Source: Sphagnum compactum
Taxonomy: Eukaryota > Bryophyta > Sphagnopsida > Sphagnales
DNA: 64,000 nucleotides
Direction of reading: 5' to 3'
NCBI GenBank assembly: GCA_965153455.1
Contig: OZ234494.1
Location: 4,774,001 to 4,838,000, forward strand
Below, piece by piece: positions 1 through 13,041 of the stretch. Numbering within the stretch: position 1 is the first letter of the stretch; each line of letters begins with the position of its first letter. The notes beneath the pieces were generated by a model that had not been told where the DNA came from, did not search any database, and saw only the letters and a list, made by a program, of their open reading frames with translations. The position numbers and the translations under genes are program-made.

Positions 1-2421
1 GGCCACTTTAGATGAGGATTGAAGGTCAAGGGTCTAATAAAATAGAGCAACCTTATTGGATGACAGCCATAAATTGGACCCACAACTTTCAGATGAGGGC
101 CCAAGACCAAAAAGTGGCAAATCAAGGCTAAATCTACATGGCACCATTTTGGAATGAAAATTTATTGGTTCAAACCCCCCCAAAAAAAAAGCTTAAAAAG
201 GCGAGCTCATGATTTGAAGAGCCAAGATGCAAGCTAGGGTCCAAGGGAGGGTCCAACCCAAGGATGCAAAATTTGCTTCAAGTGAGTCCAAATTGGTTCC
301 TACAAATTTGGACCATGGACCCCTATCTAGAGTGGGCCTTAGTATCTGGGCTTATTACTTCCAGAAAAAACATTACCTAGCCTAGTTGGATCCAAATCCC
401 TATGTTCAGAGTCAAGAACAAAATAGAGGATAATGTTGGCCAGAATTCCAAGTATCCTCAATTCCCAAGGACCCAATTCCCAAGGAGGTGAGCTCATTGG
501 GAATTGGGGATAGTTGAAATTATGGACCAACACTAATCTCTACTTCAAAGTTCATATATAACATAATTTAGATATTTATATATTCTTCAAGTATCCCCAA
601 TTCCCAAGGAGCCAAGGGACCACGTATGTGTAACTTATAAAATAAATAAATAAATAAATAAATAAATATGTAAATAAATAAATAGTTATAGAAGTAATAA
701 AGCCATGGGTGACGAGGTTTCAACTTCCCACACTTGTGTTGACTCAGCAGTGAGCACTACTACTACGTGTAACTTAACCACAAGTTAGGTGGAGAAGCTT
801 AAATGCGAAGAGGGGGGGGTTGAAAGAGAAGAAATGGCATAATTAAACAAATAAGTAAATAAAATAAAGAGGGGTGGGGAGCAATAAGGGCTAGTCTAGA
901 GGGGAGGGGGGGGAAGCATTGATGATACTAGACCTGTGGCTGCTTGCTGTCTTCATTATACACTCTTTCTCCTTCCCAGCTCCTCACTCCTCCCTCTTGC
1001 TTGTGTGTCTCCCTCTCACTCGCTCTTCTCTCTACCCAGTTGTTGTGTGTTTGTTTGTTGGCTGATTCATTCAGTAGCCTAGGCTAGTAGTGATGGTGGG
1101 TAAAAAACACAGGGTTGGTTGTTGGGTTTCCTCTTCTTCTTCTTCCTCCTCCTCCTCTACTTCCTTCCTTCCTTCCTTCCTTCCTCATTTAGGGTGGAGG
1201 GTTGCATGCATGTAATCTCTTTTTATTTCAATGTTTGGTGTGTGATAAAAGTCATCCTCTCTTGTAGTGGTACTAGCTGACTGACTGACTGACTGACTGC
1301 CTGACTGACTCCTGAAGAAGAAGTGATTTTGTTGTTGTGTTTTTTTTTCCTTCCATCACACAAAAAAGAATTTTTTGCCATCAGTTTTACACAAACAACC
1401 ACTAGCCTACAACTCTCTCTGTGTCTGACAAAAAGTGTGTGCAGTTAGAAAAAGTCTCTGCATTATTTCTGCACTTTCCTCACTGTTCTGCTGCTGCTGC
1501 TGCTAGTTGCAACATTCATAGCCGGGAGTGTATGTTTTTAAAATTTTATTTTTGGTTGAAGAGATTGGCGTGTGAACATCATCTCGTCCCTTACACGTCC
1601 TGCAGCGATCCCGTTCCCCGCCCCCCCCGGCAATGCTGCTTTCCAACGGGTTCTATAAGTGCCGTCCCCTGTGAACCGAACTGCTCAGTTGTTGTTGCAG
1701 CAGTAGCAGCAGTCTCTTCTTCTTTCCCCCCTCCAACGCACGCTGTCTGTCTGTCTGTCCGTCTTCTGTGTCTGTTGTTGTGCCTCTCACAGTCTCCTGT
1801 AGCTATTCCTCCTCCTCCTCCTCCTCTTCTTCTTCTTCTTCCTGCATAGATATATCGATAGATCTAACTTAACCCTCTTACAAGTCTTCTGTGAAACCTG
1901 CCTCACTAGTATTTGCTCATTCAATGACAATAATATTCGTACAAGCTCAAGAGGTGCTTGTAGACTAACTAGCTTCTGAACTCTGCCTCTGAACTCTAGA
2001 TCAGGTGGCTAGACTCCCCTGGGTTGTGGCAAAATCCTGCTCCGGTGGGCAGGCGGCTGCACTTGGACCCTGTATCTCTCTTTTCCCTTCTGCACTCTTC
2101 TCGGTCCGCATTCTTACTTCTGTTGTCTGTGATCTCGTGCTGCGTGCATTGGGTTTTGCAGTATTGTACTGTTGTTGCTGTTGTTTTTGTGGGTTTTTAC
2201 GTGTTGGAGTTTATGCACAGCAGCTCTTTATTTGTGGCTGCTGCTTTGAGCTGAGATTTTTCTTACAATGTAGCTGCAACCAACTACTACATTCTCTTCT
2301 TCAAAGTGATATGGTCATGCTGCAGAGTCTTGGATCTGTTCGACTCTTCTCCGCCGGCCTGACAGTCGCAGTACTAGAAATCAGGAGGAGCTGAATAAGG
2401 CTTCCACAAAAAAACGTGACA
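1..2421. promoter_or_regulatory. Upstream region and probable leader of the P450 gene
   Basis: No gene is recognised here. The first 600 bases are unique AT-rich DNA with a short duplicated and inverted motif (CAATTCCCAAGGA, around 440-510 and again near 597). An AAAT microsatellite lies at about 640-690, a TGAC run at about 1273-1310 and a CCTT run at about 1163-1185. From about 950 the strand is strongly pyrimidine-rich (CTC, TTC, CCT runs), as is common in plant core promoters and leaders. Short open frames at 1421-1849 and 2005-2394 are made largely of these simple runs and are not supported as genes. They could act as upstream ORFs if the transcript starts before them. I could not place the transcription start. 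Confidence 0.5.
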
Positions 2422-5400
2422 ATGACAACAGCAGCAAGTACTAGTTCTTCAGCTTTCAGTGGAGGAGGAGGAGGAGGAGGACCTCGTCTGAATATGGGCG
2501 GGTGGGGGGAGCTGCTGCAAGGAGGAGGAGGAGCGCCTGCTCTGCATGTGTCGACGTTTGCGATATTACTGTCCACGGCGGTATTAGCAACGGCGTGGTG
2601 GGTACTCCTGCACAGGTTGAAGCAACGACACTACAAGGGACCCAAGAGCTGGCCCTTACTGGGTTGCCTCCTGGAGCAGGCGGCCCATTTCGACGACATG
2701 CACGACTGGCTGCTGGATTACTTCAAGGATCTCCTTACCTACTCCGTGCCCATGGTGAACTTCAACAATACCTTCACCGTCGACCCTGCTAACGTCGAAT
2801 GGATCCTCAAAACCAACTTCAACAACTACCCCAAGGTTCCGGCACCTCATCCTGCAACACATTCATGCCCTACCTAGCATACCCATTCCATTCTCTCTCT
2901 TCACCGGTGCTCAGTATGTGACCCTGCAAATTAAATTTGGATGAACAAAAGTCAAAACATGCCGGTTTGGCTCCATCAGCAGAATATTGGTTTTGGCCCA
3001 GCATTTTTGCACAGTTGCCTGCTTTAGGCTGTTAAAAGGCACAGCAAAGCTTAACACCATCCCCTGCTGTTCATTGGCTACATAGTTTGATTGGTCCTCC
3101 AGGTGGGTTGTTATTAGTAGTCTCCCACCTATTGGCCCAGCATTTTTGCATAGTTTGCTGAGGCTGGTAAAAACGCACAGCAAAACCCAACACCTCCTGC
3201 TGCTGCTGTTCATTGAGGTGGGTTGCTATTAGTAGTCTGGACCCACCTATTTATTTGCAGTTCCAGTTTTAGTTTTATGGATGGGGCAGTTGGAAAAACG
3301 CAGGTAACTAAAACTTGGATGTGAGAATTATTTTTGCAGGGTCACTCACATGCTGAGCACCGCTGGAGATGCTCTAATCAAACCTCGAAACTAATAGAAT
3401 TCACGAAGTTTTCCAAGGGGGCAATCATGAGTTGCAACCCAAAATTCATTTTTCTGGTCTATGCTGCATATATATATGTGTGTGTGTATGTCTTGTCTAG
3501 AGTGCTTGCATGAGGCAGTCTAACTATCATGGGTGGTGGTAGATTTCTACAGTGGATTTGGTCTGAGAGGACTCATGGTGGCCAGTAGGGGGAATTTACA
3601 CTGTTGCATGGATATGAGGAGAACAGTACTCATGACATGTCTACCAAATCACATAACCTACTTTGACACTCCCTAATAATGTAATGTAAGCAATAAGGTC
3701 AGTGTGCAGCTATGTGTCTACACATGCACTTGGTTGCAGCTGTGAGCACTAGCTACAATTGGATTGGATGGTCAAGTTTAAGGAACTTATGATTCTGGTT
3801 GAAGAAGTTTAGGGCCAGTTGTAGCTACTCAGAGACTGAATGCTAACTGTTTACATGGCAACAGCAGCACCAGTCTAGCTCTCTCCTCTTAGATGTATCT
3901 CTGTTTAGTTGTGATGTTGCTGCCAGTAGATTTGCAAAAGCTTACGTGATTTGGGTTCAGAACATGCCTGGTGAATTACACCCGATATCTAAAGCCCTGG
4001 ACAAAACTGAGGAGGATATGAGCTATATGGCAATGACGAATGATGTCATTAATCCATCCCCTGTGACTCTAATTGTTGCAGTCACATCTGTTCTCCTATC
4101 AAATGCTTCACCTGAAGCTGATTTGTTGAGGCACAAATGATTAGCTAGGGTACCCATCCAAGCCCACACCTTTTTAAGGTTGGCATCTTCTGGAGAATAT
4201 CTGTGGACCCCACCATCAAAAAAGAGCATTGGTGGTCCTTGAAGAGGTTTTTCCAAGAAAATGTGAGAAATTCCGGTTGCAAATTTCATGTCCTGTTCGA
4301 TCTCTTTATGACATGAATATTGAATCTTCTTGCTGTCTGGATATTGTCAATTCAGGGGGAGTTGATCAAAGAGCGGTTTGAGGATGTGATGGGGCATGGG
4401 ATCTTCATTGTGGATGGTGAGCAATGGAAACATCAAAGGAAAGTTGCCACTGTTGAGTTTTCCTCATCAAAGTTGAGAGACTTCAGTGTGCATGCCTACC
4501 GAAGTGGAGCCTTGAAGCTTGTCCAAGTCCTTGCCATAGCTGCCAAGAACCATGAAATTGTAGACCTCCAGGTATGTCACTTATTATGCATGGTCACCAA
4601 GTGCACCTCTCTAAGACATCAAAATTGTTCTTGAACCGTACCCACACTGATGTAATCGAATTGCCCTGATGCAGGATCTGTTTATGAGATTAACACTTGA
4701 CTCCATTTGCAAAATCGGATTTGGTGTTGAGATTGGGTGCCTATCACCATCGCTACCAGAGGTGCCATTTGCAAAGGCCTTTGATGAGTGCAATCGACTT
4801 GTCATTCGCCGCTACATTGACATATTCTGGAAGATCAAGAGGGCGCTAAACATTGGTACTGAGGCTCAGTTGCGGAAAAACATTCAGGTCATGGACTCTT
4901 TCCTGTACAAGGTTATTGAAACCCGGCGCGCAGATGTAGATGCTGCTAAGGCCCTTCATCAAAGCGAGGTAATCAAATCTTCCACTGCATCACCTAATCT
5001 TAACTGCTGAAGAAGTGAGACGACAGTCTCTTCAGTCATCCCAAGCCTTGTTTAAGGGTATATGAGGGTTGTTGGTCTCATTCCCATCTGCCATGCAGGT
5101 GAGAAATGACATACTGTCAAGATTCATGGCAAAAGATTTGGCATGTGATGGGGAGGTATATGATGACAAGAAACTCCGGGATGTGTGCATCAACTTTATT
5201 GTAGCAGGACGTGACACCACTGCAGTCACTCTCTCATGGTTCTTCTCTGAGCTTTGCAAGCACCCTGAGGTTGTGAACAACATTCTTGCTGAAGTTTCTG
5301 AAGTTTTTCACAAGGAGCAGGAGTCAGTCCAAAATGGCAAACAAAACAAAACAAATTGCAACGGAATCAGCTTTCAAGGGTTAGGGGACCAGATCCTTGA

Positions 5401-6142
5401 GTTTGCACAAAGGTTGAACTATCAAAACCTTGCTAAACTGCATTATTTGCATGCTGCCCTGACGGAGGCCCTCAGGCTCTATCCAGCTGTTCCGTTGGTA
5501 AACACTTCTCCATCCCCCCATCTATCTATTGTGCCAATCTGCACTCAAAGATGAGATAGTTTCCCATCTCATTGTAGATCACAAGATGTTAGGTCTTGAG
5601 TAGTGACAGGCATGCATGGGTTGCATTTACAGGAGACCAAAGCAGCAGTGAATGATGATGTGTTCCCAGATGGCACAGTTATCAAAGGGGGCAATTTTGT
5701 GAGCTTTGCACCGTATGCAATGGGTCGGTTGGAATGTCTGTGGGGGCCTGATGCATTGGAATTCAAGCCTGAGCGATGGTTGAAGGATGGTGTATTTCAG
5801 CCAGAATCTCCATATAAACTCACTGCTTTTCAGGTGGGCTACTAATCTATAAGGTTTGTTCTGGATTTATGTGTACCCCATGTTAAGGGAATTATCACGG
5901 AATCACTCATGGACAAATGATCTCATGATGATCTTTGCTTGGATGCATGAATCCAACAGGCTGGTCCAAGGATGTGTTTGGGGAAGGATTCGGCTTACCT
6001 CCAAATGAAGATGACCACACTACTACTCCTTCAGTTCTTCAATTTTGAGCTAGTCAAAGGCCAAAACCTTAACTACTCCATGATGGTTATTTTGTCCATT
6101 GCAGGCGGCATGAAAGCACACATAACCCAGAAAACGATTTAA
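2422..6142 (+). CDS. CYP704B: Cytochrome P450, CYP704B-type (long-chain fatty-acid omega-hydroxylase family)
   Basis: Six exons join in one frame, all introns phase 0: 2422-2835, 4356-4571, 4675-4968, 5099-5497, 5633-5833, 5960-6142. The product is 568 residues. ATG 2422 is the first Met after an in-frame TGA at 2392. The N-terminus has a Gly/Ser-rich stretch and then one membrane anchor (about residues 44-63), so it should sit on the ER. P450 signatures are complete: WKHQRK in the C-helix, AGRDTT in the I-helix (344-349), ExxR (E431-R434), PERW (487-490) and the heme loop FQAGPRMCLGK with ligand Cys514. The stretches around TLDSICKIGFGVEIG and LNYQNLAKLHYLH, and the DSAYLQMKM tail after the heme loop, are typical of CYP704B, whose known members omega-hydroxylate long-chain fatty acids for sporopollenin. 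The substrate here is inferred from family. The N-terminus is a little longer than usual. Intron 1 (1,520 bp) holds a MITE. Confidence 0.93.
2876..3374. mobile_element. PIF/Harbinger-like MITE copy 1, in P450 intron 1
   Basis: The right terminus (about 3334-3374, ending GGAGATGCTC, then TAA) is the inverted complement of the left part (CACCGGTGCTCAGTATGTGA and onward, from 2903). The left tip is disrupted by about 25 extra bases. The ends and the interior match the better-preserved copy at 12444-13041. The interior holds two diverged repeats, each with GCCCAGCATTTTTGCA and a GTGGGTTGYTATTAGTAGTCT-like segment. There is no coding capacity. It starts about 40 bp after the 5' splice site of exon 1. 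Terminal GAGCATC and a TAA target site fit PIF/Harbinger (Tourist-like) elements. The left boundary is approximate. Confidence 0.72.
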
Positions 6143-6230
6143 ACTGATTTTCTTTCCGATCACCTGACACACAAAGGTGGAGTTGCGCAGAAAGTGAAGG
6201 TGATCGCAAAGAAAATTGGTTTAGGTCGTT
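6133..6230 (+). promoter_or_regulatory. RNA hairpin spanning the P450 stop codon
   Basis: The 33-nt segments 6133-6165 and 6198-6230 are inverted complements separated by a 32-nt loop. In RNA, 28 positions are Watson-Crick, 4 are G-U and one (C-C) is unpaired. The stop codon TAA at 6140-6142 lies inside the 5' arm. The function is unknown. It may be a foldback insertion that supplied the end of the gene, or a structured 3' UTR. Confidence 0.6.
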
Positions 6231-6302
6231 CTTTTCATTTGTTCTGAAAGTGGAATTCAATTGCTTTCACTTTCCTACTTTTTCTCTGGTGAAGCTTTGT
6301 AT

Positions 6303-6325
6303 TTCACCACTTAAAAAGTGGTGAA
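6303..6325 (+). terminator. Short perfect hairpin in the P450 3' region
   Basis: TTCACCACTT pairs perfectly with AAGTGGTGAA around a 3-base loop, about 160 bp after the stop codon. It lies next to a second, weaker inverted pair (GAAAGTGGAATT with the CTTTCACTTTC side, about 6246-6275). It probably lies in the 3' UTR. A role in RNA stability or 3'-end formation is a guess. Confidence 0.35.
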
Positions 6326-6389
6326 GTCCAATATGCTGCATGGCATTCCAGATATTAGCCAAACTCAATATTTCAATCGTTAAATAAGC

Positions 6390-9300
6390 TAGAACGAGTT
6401 CTCAAAAATTGGATCCACACTTAGTATTGCGGTGTACAAAGAAAGCGAGAGGGAGAGAGAGACAGGAGCGAAGCACATGGATCGAGTGCAGTGGGACCAT
6501 AAGACCGTAAGTGTTTTATAAGGTGTTATCAGCAGTTGTGAAGTTATTATTTCTAGCGCAAAAGCAACAATGATGTCACTGGGTTTACCTGGGCATGTAC
6601 AAATAAAAGACTGATTATCATAACACAAATGCTAGTGGCCTAAATGGCCTTGTTGCATCAAAGTTCTTCATTACAGAACATCTGCAATAAAACATCTTAA
6701 GTTTCTGGTTTTGGACGCACACATTGTTCACAAATTCATGCTACAAGGAAGATAATTGGTGTCGGGGTCAAAAGGTTCTGCACAAATTTGAATGAGTTCC
6801 CTTTTGCAAAACTAGCACTCATTATTTGGAGGCATATATCTTGATAACTAGTCCAAGTTTGTCCAATTAGTCCAATTTGAGAAAAGGTTAAGTGGTCCAA
6901 TTACCGTTGGAGGCAAGAAGGGTGGATACTCTAAGAAGCTACAATGCAAAACTCTTGTATAAGGAAAAAGGATTGAGGAGTACAACTTTTTGGCAATTTT
7001 GGGAGGGTTTAGTGTTCACACAATGGTACTTCTCGTTCGCAACACTTTTAAATTCGTAAAACAATTTTTTCTTGTTCATGCAATTCTTTGGTTTTGGGGC
7101 AAAACTTTTTATTAGTGTACAAATTAGTCCACCTCAATTCTTGCACATAACCCACATCCGTAACGAGATACTCAACAACCTGATTGGCTGTCAGGTCACA
7201 ATTATGAGCCATAACCGTCTACCTCAGGTCACAATTATGAGCCATAACCGTCTACCTCTCTGTTATTAGTGACCTGCCAGCTAGCATGAGGCTGGCCACT
7301 CATTGGCCCAAAGATGAAATTACCCTCTGCTGTGTGGATGAATGCTTTCACAACCTCTCCCTGCATGGATGCAAAAAGGGTACATCTTGTATCTCAGGAC
7401 AGATGGTTATGTCCGGTAACCAACTTGAAGTTACTGGTTACCCCTAGTACATAGCAAAGGTTTTACATGTGTGTATGTAAAGGTTTTTTTTTTGGTCGAC
7501 ATAACGTTGTTCTAGTGCACTTTCATCATTGACAACATCTCATAAGCTTCCTCGACCTAATCATGTATTTCATTATTGTAGTTTGTTGATCATGGATGAA
7601 ATTAATTTGCAAATACCCATTTGTCATCTATATTGAATGCGATTCATTAGTTATAATGAACTTTTTTGTCCATAATAGGTGTTTAGAAGCATGCTTAAAA
7701 AGGTTCCTTGAATGGTGGACTATATGGAATCTTCTATGGAAACTGCCTTGAACTAAGTTTCCTATGTTCCACATAGGTATAGATAGAGGTAAACCCTAGT
7801 TACTTTCAATTTCAATCATTTCGTGTTTTGACTAAGATGTTATTTAAACATTGTAATACCTTTTCAAAGGCACACATTTAAAAGAAATTACATGTTCAAA
7901 ACATTATAAATCAAGGAAGTTACATACTTATTTGTCAATGCCAAATTTTTTGGATGTTGAGATAGTTATGCATAAGTGTTTAAAGGGCTTATCATTTAAA
8001 TTTTTTTTGTTACTTAGTATCCAATAGGTACCTTATTTACTCGTCACTTACCTATAACAACTCCAATGTCCACTACAACTCATTTAAGTTGTTGAATAAA
8101 GTGAAATCCTTGCTATTCAACAACTTGTAATGTGGAAAGAAAATTATGGAGTATTTTGTTTTATTCAACACTTGAATGTTAAACTAATAAGGTATTACAC
8201 TTTTTTTGTGGCATACTTCACGGTGTTTTTTGTTAGCATATTTTGTGGTTCAATTTAGATAAAGGCCTAGTTCTAGTGATGATGATAATGTGAGGATGAT
8301 AATCAAAACCGGTCTAGGTGAAGCAAATATATGCTCCAATAATAATCATTGTTAGGACAATTCCAACATGGTTTTTTGGTTGACAATTACACCTTCATTT
8401 TCAAGTCAAACGACCTCATTTTTTCATATTAATTTTCCTAATAACTACCTCCAATCTTAATAAATATTTCGCTCCTTTCCCCTACCCACCAACATGATAC
8501 AAAAAGGCAAATTAACATGTTCATGTTCATGATATTTAATTCAAATTATATTAGATTTAAGATTGACATAAATAATGCTGAACTATTGGAAACCATATGG
8601 GAACATAAGAAGAAAGAAAAAATAATTGATCATCATTGGTAATGCAAAAGAGCACGAAGCCGTTTTAGTTCTTGTGCATGTTGAGAATTCTTTGTTTATG
8701 ACAATTTTCATGACCATGACATACTTCAATAAGTTTAGACTTGATTCACAATATTGACTACGTTTTGAAAAATCATCCAAGTTCACCACATTCAAAGTGT
8801 GCTTGTGGATTGCTTTAATTAGTGTCTAGTACTTATTCTTATGGTATGTAATAAACAATCAAAGAATATGGTTGTGTAGAGTTTTATTCTTCTTGTGTAT
8901 CAATTTTCAATAGTCATACAATGTATTATTTTTCATCCCCATCAACTTATAAATTCTTGACATGAAATGAAACATAAATTGTTTGTTTTGCGTGAAATGT
9001 TTCATTGCTTCATAATACTCCCAATTGAATTGTTTTGACAAATGATATGTGTTGTGTTCATCAATGATTAATTTCCGAAATGAAATGTTGTGGTTGGTCC
9101 ATTTGTGACAATTTGATATCTTTTTTAGAATAAAAGTTAAAACTATTCCATGTGTCCTTGCATATTCAGCCAATCCTTGACATTTATGGAGGTCATTCAT
9201 AATTTTGGTCCAATCTTGTGCACCAAGAAGCATGTGAGTTGTAGGATCCATGATGCCATTTGAACAACATATTCATCATGTTTGCATTTGATGAGTGTGG

Positions 9301-12300
9301 TTAAGGTGTTCTCAATTTACTTGTCATTGACAAGTTTTATTGGTGGTGATATCACAATGTGATGAAATAATTTTAGATAGATGTGGAGTCCAAAATAAAG
9401 ATAAATTAACATTGTGAAAGTAGGATTCAATATGATATTTTGAATCACATGAACCATGTGGCAAGGTGTCAATAGAAATTTAAGATTTGTACTTTGAAAC
9501 ACTAGTTTAATTCATGAAGATCTTATGTTTTGAAAGATGAATATTTGATCAATTTATCTTATTGAATCAAAGACTTCATTTAAAAATCAATATTTTGATA
9601 TATGTTTTTCAAATATACATGACCTTTTGAAAAATAAAAAATAGTAACATTGTCACCACACCATATTCAATGTCAAAATATTCACTAAAATTAGAATTTT
9701 GTTTAAACAAATTGAGTCCATATTCATGTATTATGAACCATATTACTTGGTTTTCGGTAATCCTTTGAAAGTTCAATATGTTATGGCAATTTAAAATCTA
9801 TTCATGAAATTCACAATTGATGTGATTATAACATATAGAGTATTGTAAAGTTGATTCGTTTATATTTTAATCATTTATATTTTGTTCCATGGCCAAATAG
9901 AAAGTCCAAAAATTTACAAAAATTGTCCTATCATGTGGTTTTATGCATAATGTAGTGTGCTTTCACTTGGCACTGCTAGATTTCCTCCTTTTAATTGGTT
10001 CCTTTTCTTTTTGAATTCATTGCTTTCATTTTAAACAAAATGTGTGTGCATGTGTGTTATGATTATAAAAATGTTATGTGTTGTAAAAGGTCAGTTGCAA
10101 GAATAGGCAATTGGGAGGCAAAAAACAATGACATTGTAAAATGCTCATTGTAAGAGGAGGGAACTAAAATGCACAATAGGATGACAAATTTGTTAGAAAG
10201 GTATTAAGAAACAAATGAAAATAATGTTGGAGATTATTATTTTACATGTTGTATTTCTTGAAGTGGCTAATTTATTATTTGTGATAATCATGGGAATACA
10301 TGAACAATGAAAATTTGGAATAACTTTTTGGTAGTTTACCACTTACATTGCCACAAACACTAGTGCTTGAAAAAGTGTGCCACATAGTCTAATTGGTGGA
10401 TACATGAGTATTGTAAATAATTTTAATTTATAGTCATAATACCAACACCATTTACCTTATGCGTGAACAATATTAAATGTTACAACTAATAGTTGTAAGA
10501 TTCATTTAGAAGGCCAATCATTAGAGAACCTTGATTTATAATTGAAGAGTTAAACATATATGATAGATTCACAAAAATAATTCAAACCAAATTGAACACA
10601 TGATTTCACATTTGATTTCAAACATATAAATGCATGAAACTAGCTGAAAGTCACATCCAAGTCCAAAATTGCATTTAATTTTTTCATTCATTTTTCATCA
10701 TTGAATTTACTACTAAATGAGCAAACGCATCCTTGGGTGATATCATTAGGAACCACCTCAAGAAAATCTAAACAAAGGTGGACCCAATTTAATCAAATTT
10801 AAAAAAAATGAATCTTTTTGAAATGTCCTTTTAATTGTTGACTTCCACCACATGAGCTTTGTGTCCCCACCTATGTACACAATATGAAAAAATTGTAGAC
10901 ACCTACATAAACTAAACAAGTAGTCAAGAAATTTTTGTTTTCAAAATGTTCTTGACATGTGTTCCTTAATTTTTTTATCCCTTATCATTAAATGTCAAGT
11001 TGCACCATTGTAAAAAAATGTTCTATTTGATTTATCAACTATAGTTGGTAGGATATGGTCATAATTTTTTATTGAAATAAAAAGATGAAAATTATTACAA
11101 ATTTGTAAACATGAATGCAATGACCCTTCAAGGCCTCCTAATCTTGACCTTCAAAAATTGCTCAAAAGTTTTTGATTGCTTCAATTCATTATCTATTAAT
11201 CAAATAAAAAGAAAACCATCTTAGGCCCTCCTAGAAATTAAAGCATTAATTTCTTTGAAAAACATGTTCATTTTGTGTCCCTAAACAAATGAATTCGAAA
11301 TGTTACTTTCCTTAAAAAATTTCTTGCAATTTTTTCTTTGACCATTCATTTGGAATATTAAAAATCAATTAAAAAAAATCAATTAAAGTTTCAAATTTTA
11401 CATGACTTGGGTAAATTTTTGACATAAAATTCAAATTGAAAAGTCTTCTTTAAATGAGTCCTATGTTATTTTGAAATTAAATGAGTTAAGAAACCTTAGG
11501 GTTAATGTTCCTAAAGATACCACCCAAGGATGGGTTTGCCCAAAGGACCAAATTACATTACAAAATTTGAACAAGAAGTGTTGAAAATTGACAATGGAAC
11601 AACGAGAAAACAACAATGCTAATAACAAGAGTTGATGCAAACTCTCCATCCAATCTCTATCCAACCTTAGGATCACACATGTTATTGCAACCTTTATGAA
11701 AGAAACATGAAGCTTTGCCCTATTGTAATAGATTACATTTCAAGGCCAACATTTCATGCCATGACTATTTCATGTTATGCCTAGAATGTGTCATAATTGA
11801 ACGCATAGAAACATGAACAAATATCAATATTGTATTGAAAAATGTAACTGATTTTAGGGTTTTATTCCGACAATTTTCTAAGTTCTTTTTTTCTGGGTGG
11901 GACATGCAAACATCTACAAAGCTTCACTTTTTGTGTTGTCAATATATGTTTCTAATGTGAATCAACAATCGAGAGTGAGATTGAATGAATGTGAATAAGG
12001 TCCATTCCATAGTACGTAACTTGGTGGGACATTGATTCACCAATAGTAGTAGTACATTGGCAACTTTGACAAAGGTTTGTCAAATAATTAATTACTTTTG
12101 GAAATTTCATTTTTGAGAAATAGAATATTGCTGAAAATTCAAATTTTCCCTTAAAAAAATTGTAACTTGAAAAAAATAATTCAACATTTGTGAAAATAAT
12201 ATAATCGAAAGCTGTCAAGGAAGTAGGGTAGCTAACAAGGACGCCCTTGAAGAAGCTGTGCAGTTATAATTAGCTTAACTATTGTGGGTGAAAAACAATA

Positions 12301-12440
12301 AAGAGATTCTATCCCATTCCATAAGACAAATTCAGAACCAGCAATCAAATCCAACAACCTCATTGGCCTGGAAAAATAATCTTCAGGCCTATACACAGCC
12401 CTATTCTGCTTGCTGGACGTTGAAAATAGTGATCCCATTC
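6390..12440. other. AT-rich intergenic DNA, no recognised gene
   Basis: About 6 kb, strongly AT-rich from about 7500 on. I see no conserved protein signature on either strand. The longest frame, 8907-9251 on the minus strand (114 codons), has no recognisable motif and low-information composition. A 33-bp direct tandem duplication is at 7193-7258. Confidence 0.6.
7193..7258. repeat. Perfect 33-bp tandem duplication
   Basis: The segment beginning CAGGTCACAATTATGAGCC occurs twice in direct contact (7193-7225 and 7226-7258) without a mismatch, which indicates a recent duplication. It lies in non-coding DNA. Confidence 0.9.
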
Positions 12441-12443
12441 TAA

Positions 12444-13041
12444 GAGCATCCCCAGAGCTGCATTCAGTATGTGACCCTGCACGTTACAATCGGATGAAGA
12501 AAAGTCAAAATGTGCCGGTTTAGTTCAGGAAAATAGTTTTGCTCCCCTACATGTTCTCAGTTTGCTGAGCCTGGTAAAAGCTGTGCACCTGCTAGTGAAG
12601 AGTGTAATAAATATGATTGGCAAAACATAATGATTGGTCTAGGCGGTTTACTAATTAGTATTTCCCACATACCTGCTAGTGAAGAGTGTAATAAATATGA
12701 TTGGCAAAACACAATGATTGGTCCAGGTGGTTTACTAATTAGTATTTCCCACATACCTGCTAGTGACGAGTGTAACTAATATGATTGGCAAAACATAATG
12801 ATTGGTCCAGGTGGTTTACTAATTAGTATTTCCCACATACCTGCTAGTGAAGAGTGTAACTAATATGATTGGCAAAACATAATGATTGGTCCAGGTGGTT
12901 TACTAATTAGTATTTCCCACATATTTGCAGTCCCGGTTTCAGTTTCATGGGTGGTGTTGCAAAAGAAAAAAGTGGATGACTAAACTTGGTTCTGAGAAAT
13001 ACTTTTGCAGAGTCACATACTGAGTACTGGTGGGGATGCTC
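12444..13041. mobile_element. PIF/Harbinger-like MITE copy 2 with TAA target duplication
   Basis: The element is 598 bp, has no coding capacity, and has terminal inverted repeats of about 38 bp. Its ends are GAGCATCCCC and GGGGATGCTC, followed inward by TCAGTATGTGAC on the left and its complement on the right. It is flanked by the direct 3-bp duplication TAA (12441-12443 and 13042-13044). A 3-bp TWA target site and GAGCATC ends fit the Tourist-like branch of PIF/Harbinger. The interior is swollen by four 84-bp repeats. It ends 445 bp before the methyltransferase start codon, so it may contribute to that gene's promoter. Confidence 0.85.
12588..12923. repeat. Four tandem 84-bp repeats inside the MITE
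   Basis: Units start at 12588, 12672, 12756 and 12840 with an exact 84-bp period. Each begins CCTGCTAGTGAMGAGTGTAA and ends TTTCCCACATA. They differ at only a few positions. The related MITE at 2876 has two diverged versions of the same interior, so expansion happened within the element. Confidence 0.92.

Noticed and set aside
2005-2394. A 129-codon frame before the P450 start
   Set aside because: Cys/Leu-rich translation of pyrimidine-rich leader; ends just before the P450 ATG and shows no conserved motif. Kept only as a possible upstream ORF.
8907-9251. A 114-codon minus-strand frame in AT-rich DNA
   Set aside because: No motif recognised, no flanking genic composition; chance is plausible over about 6 kb of such DNA.
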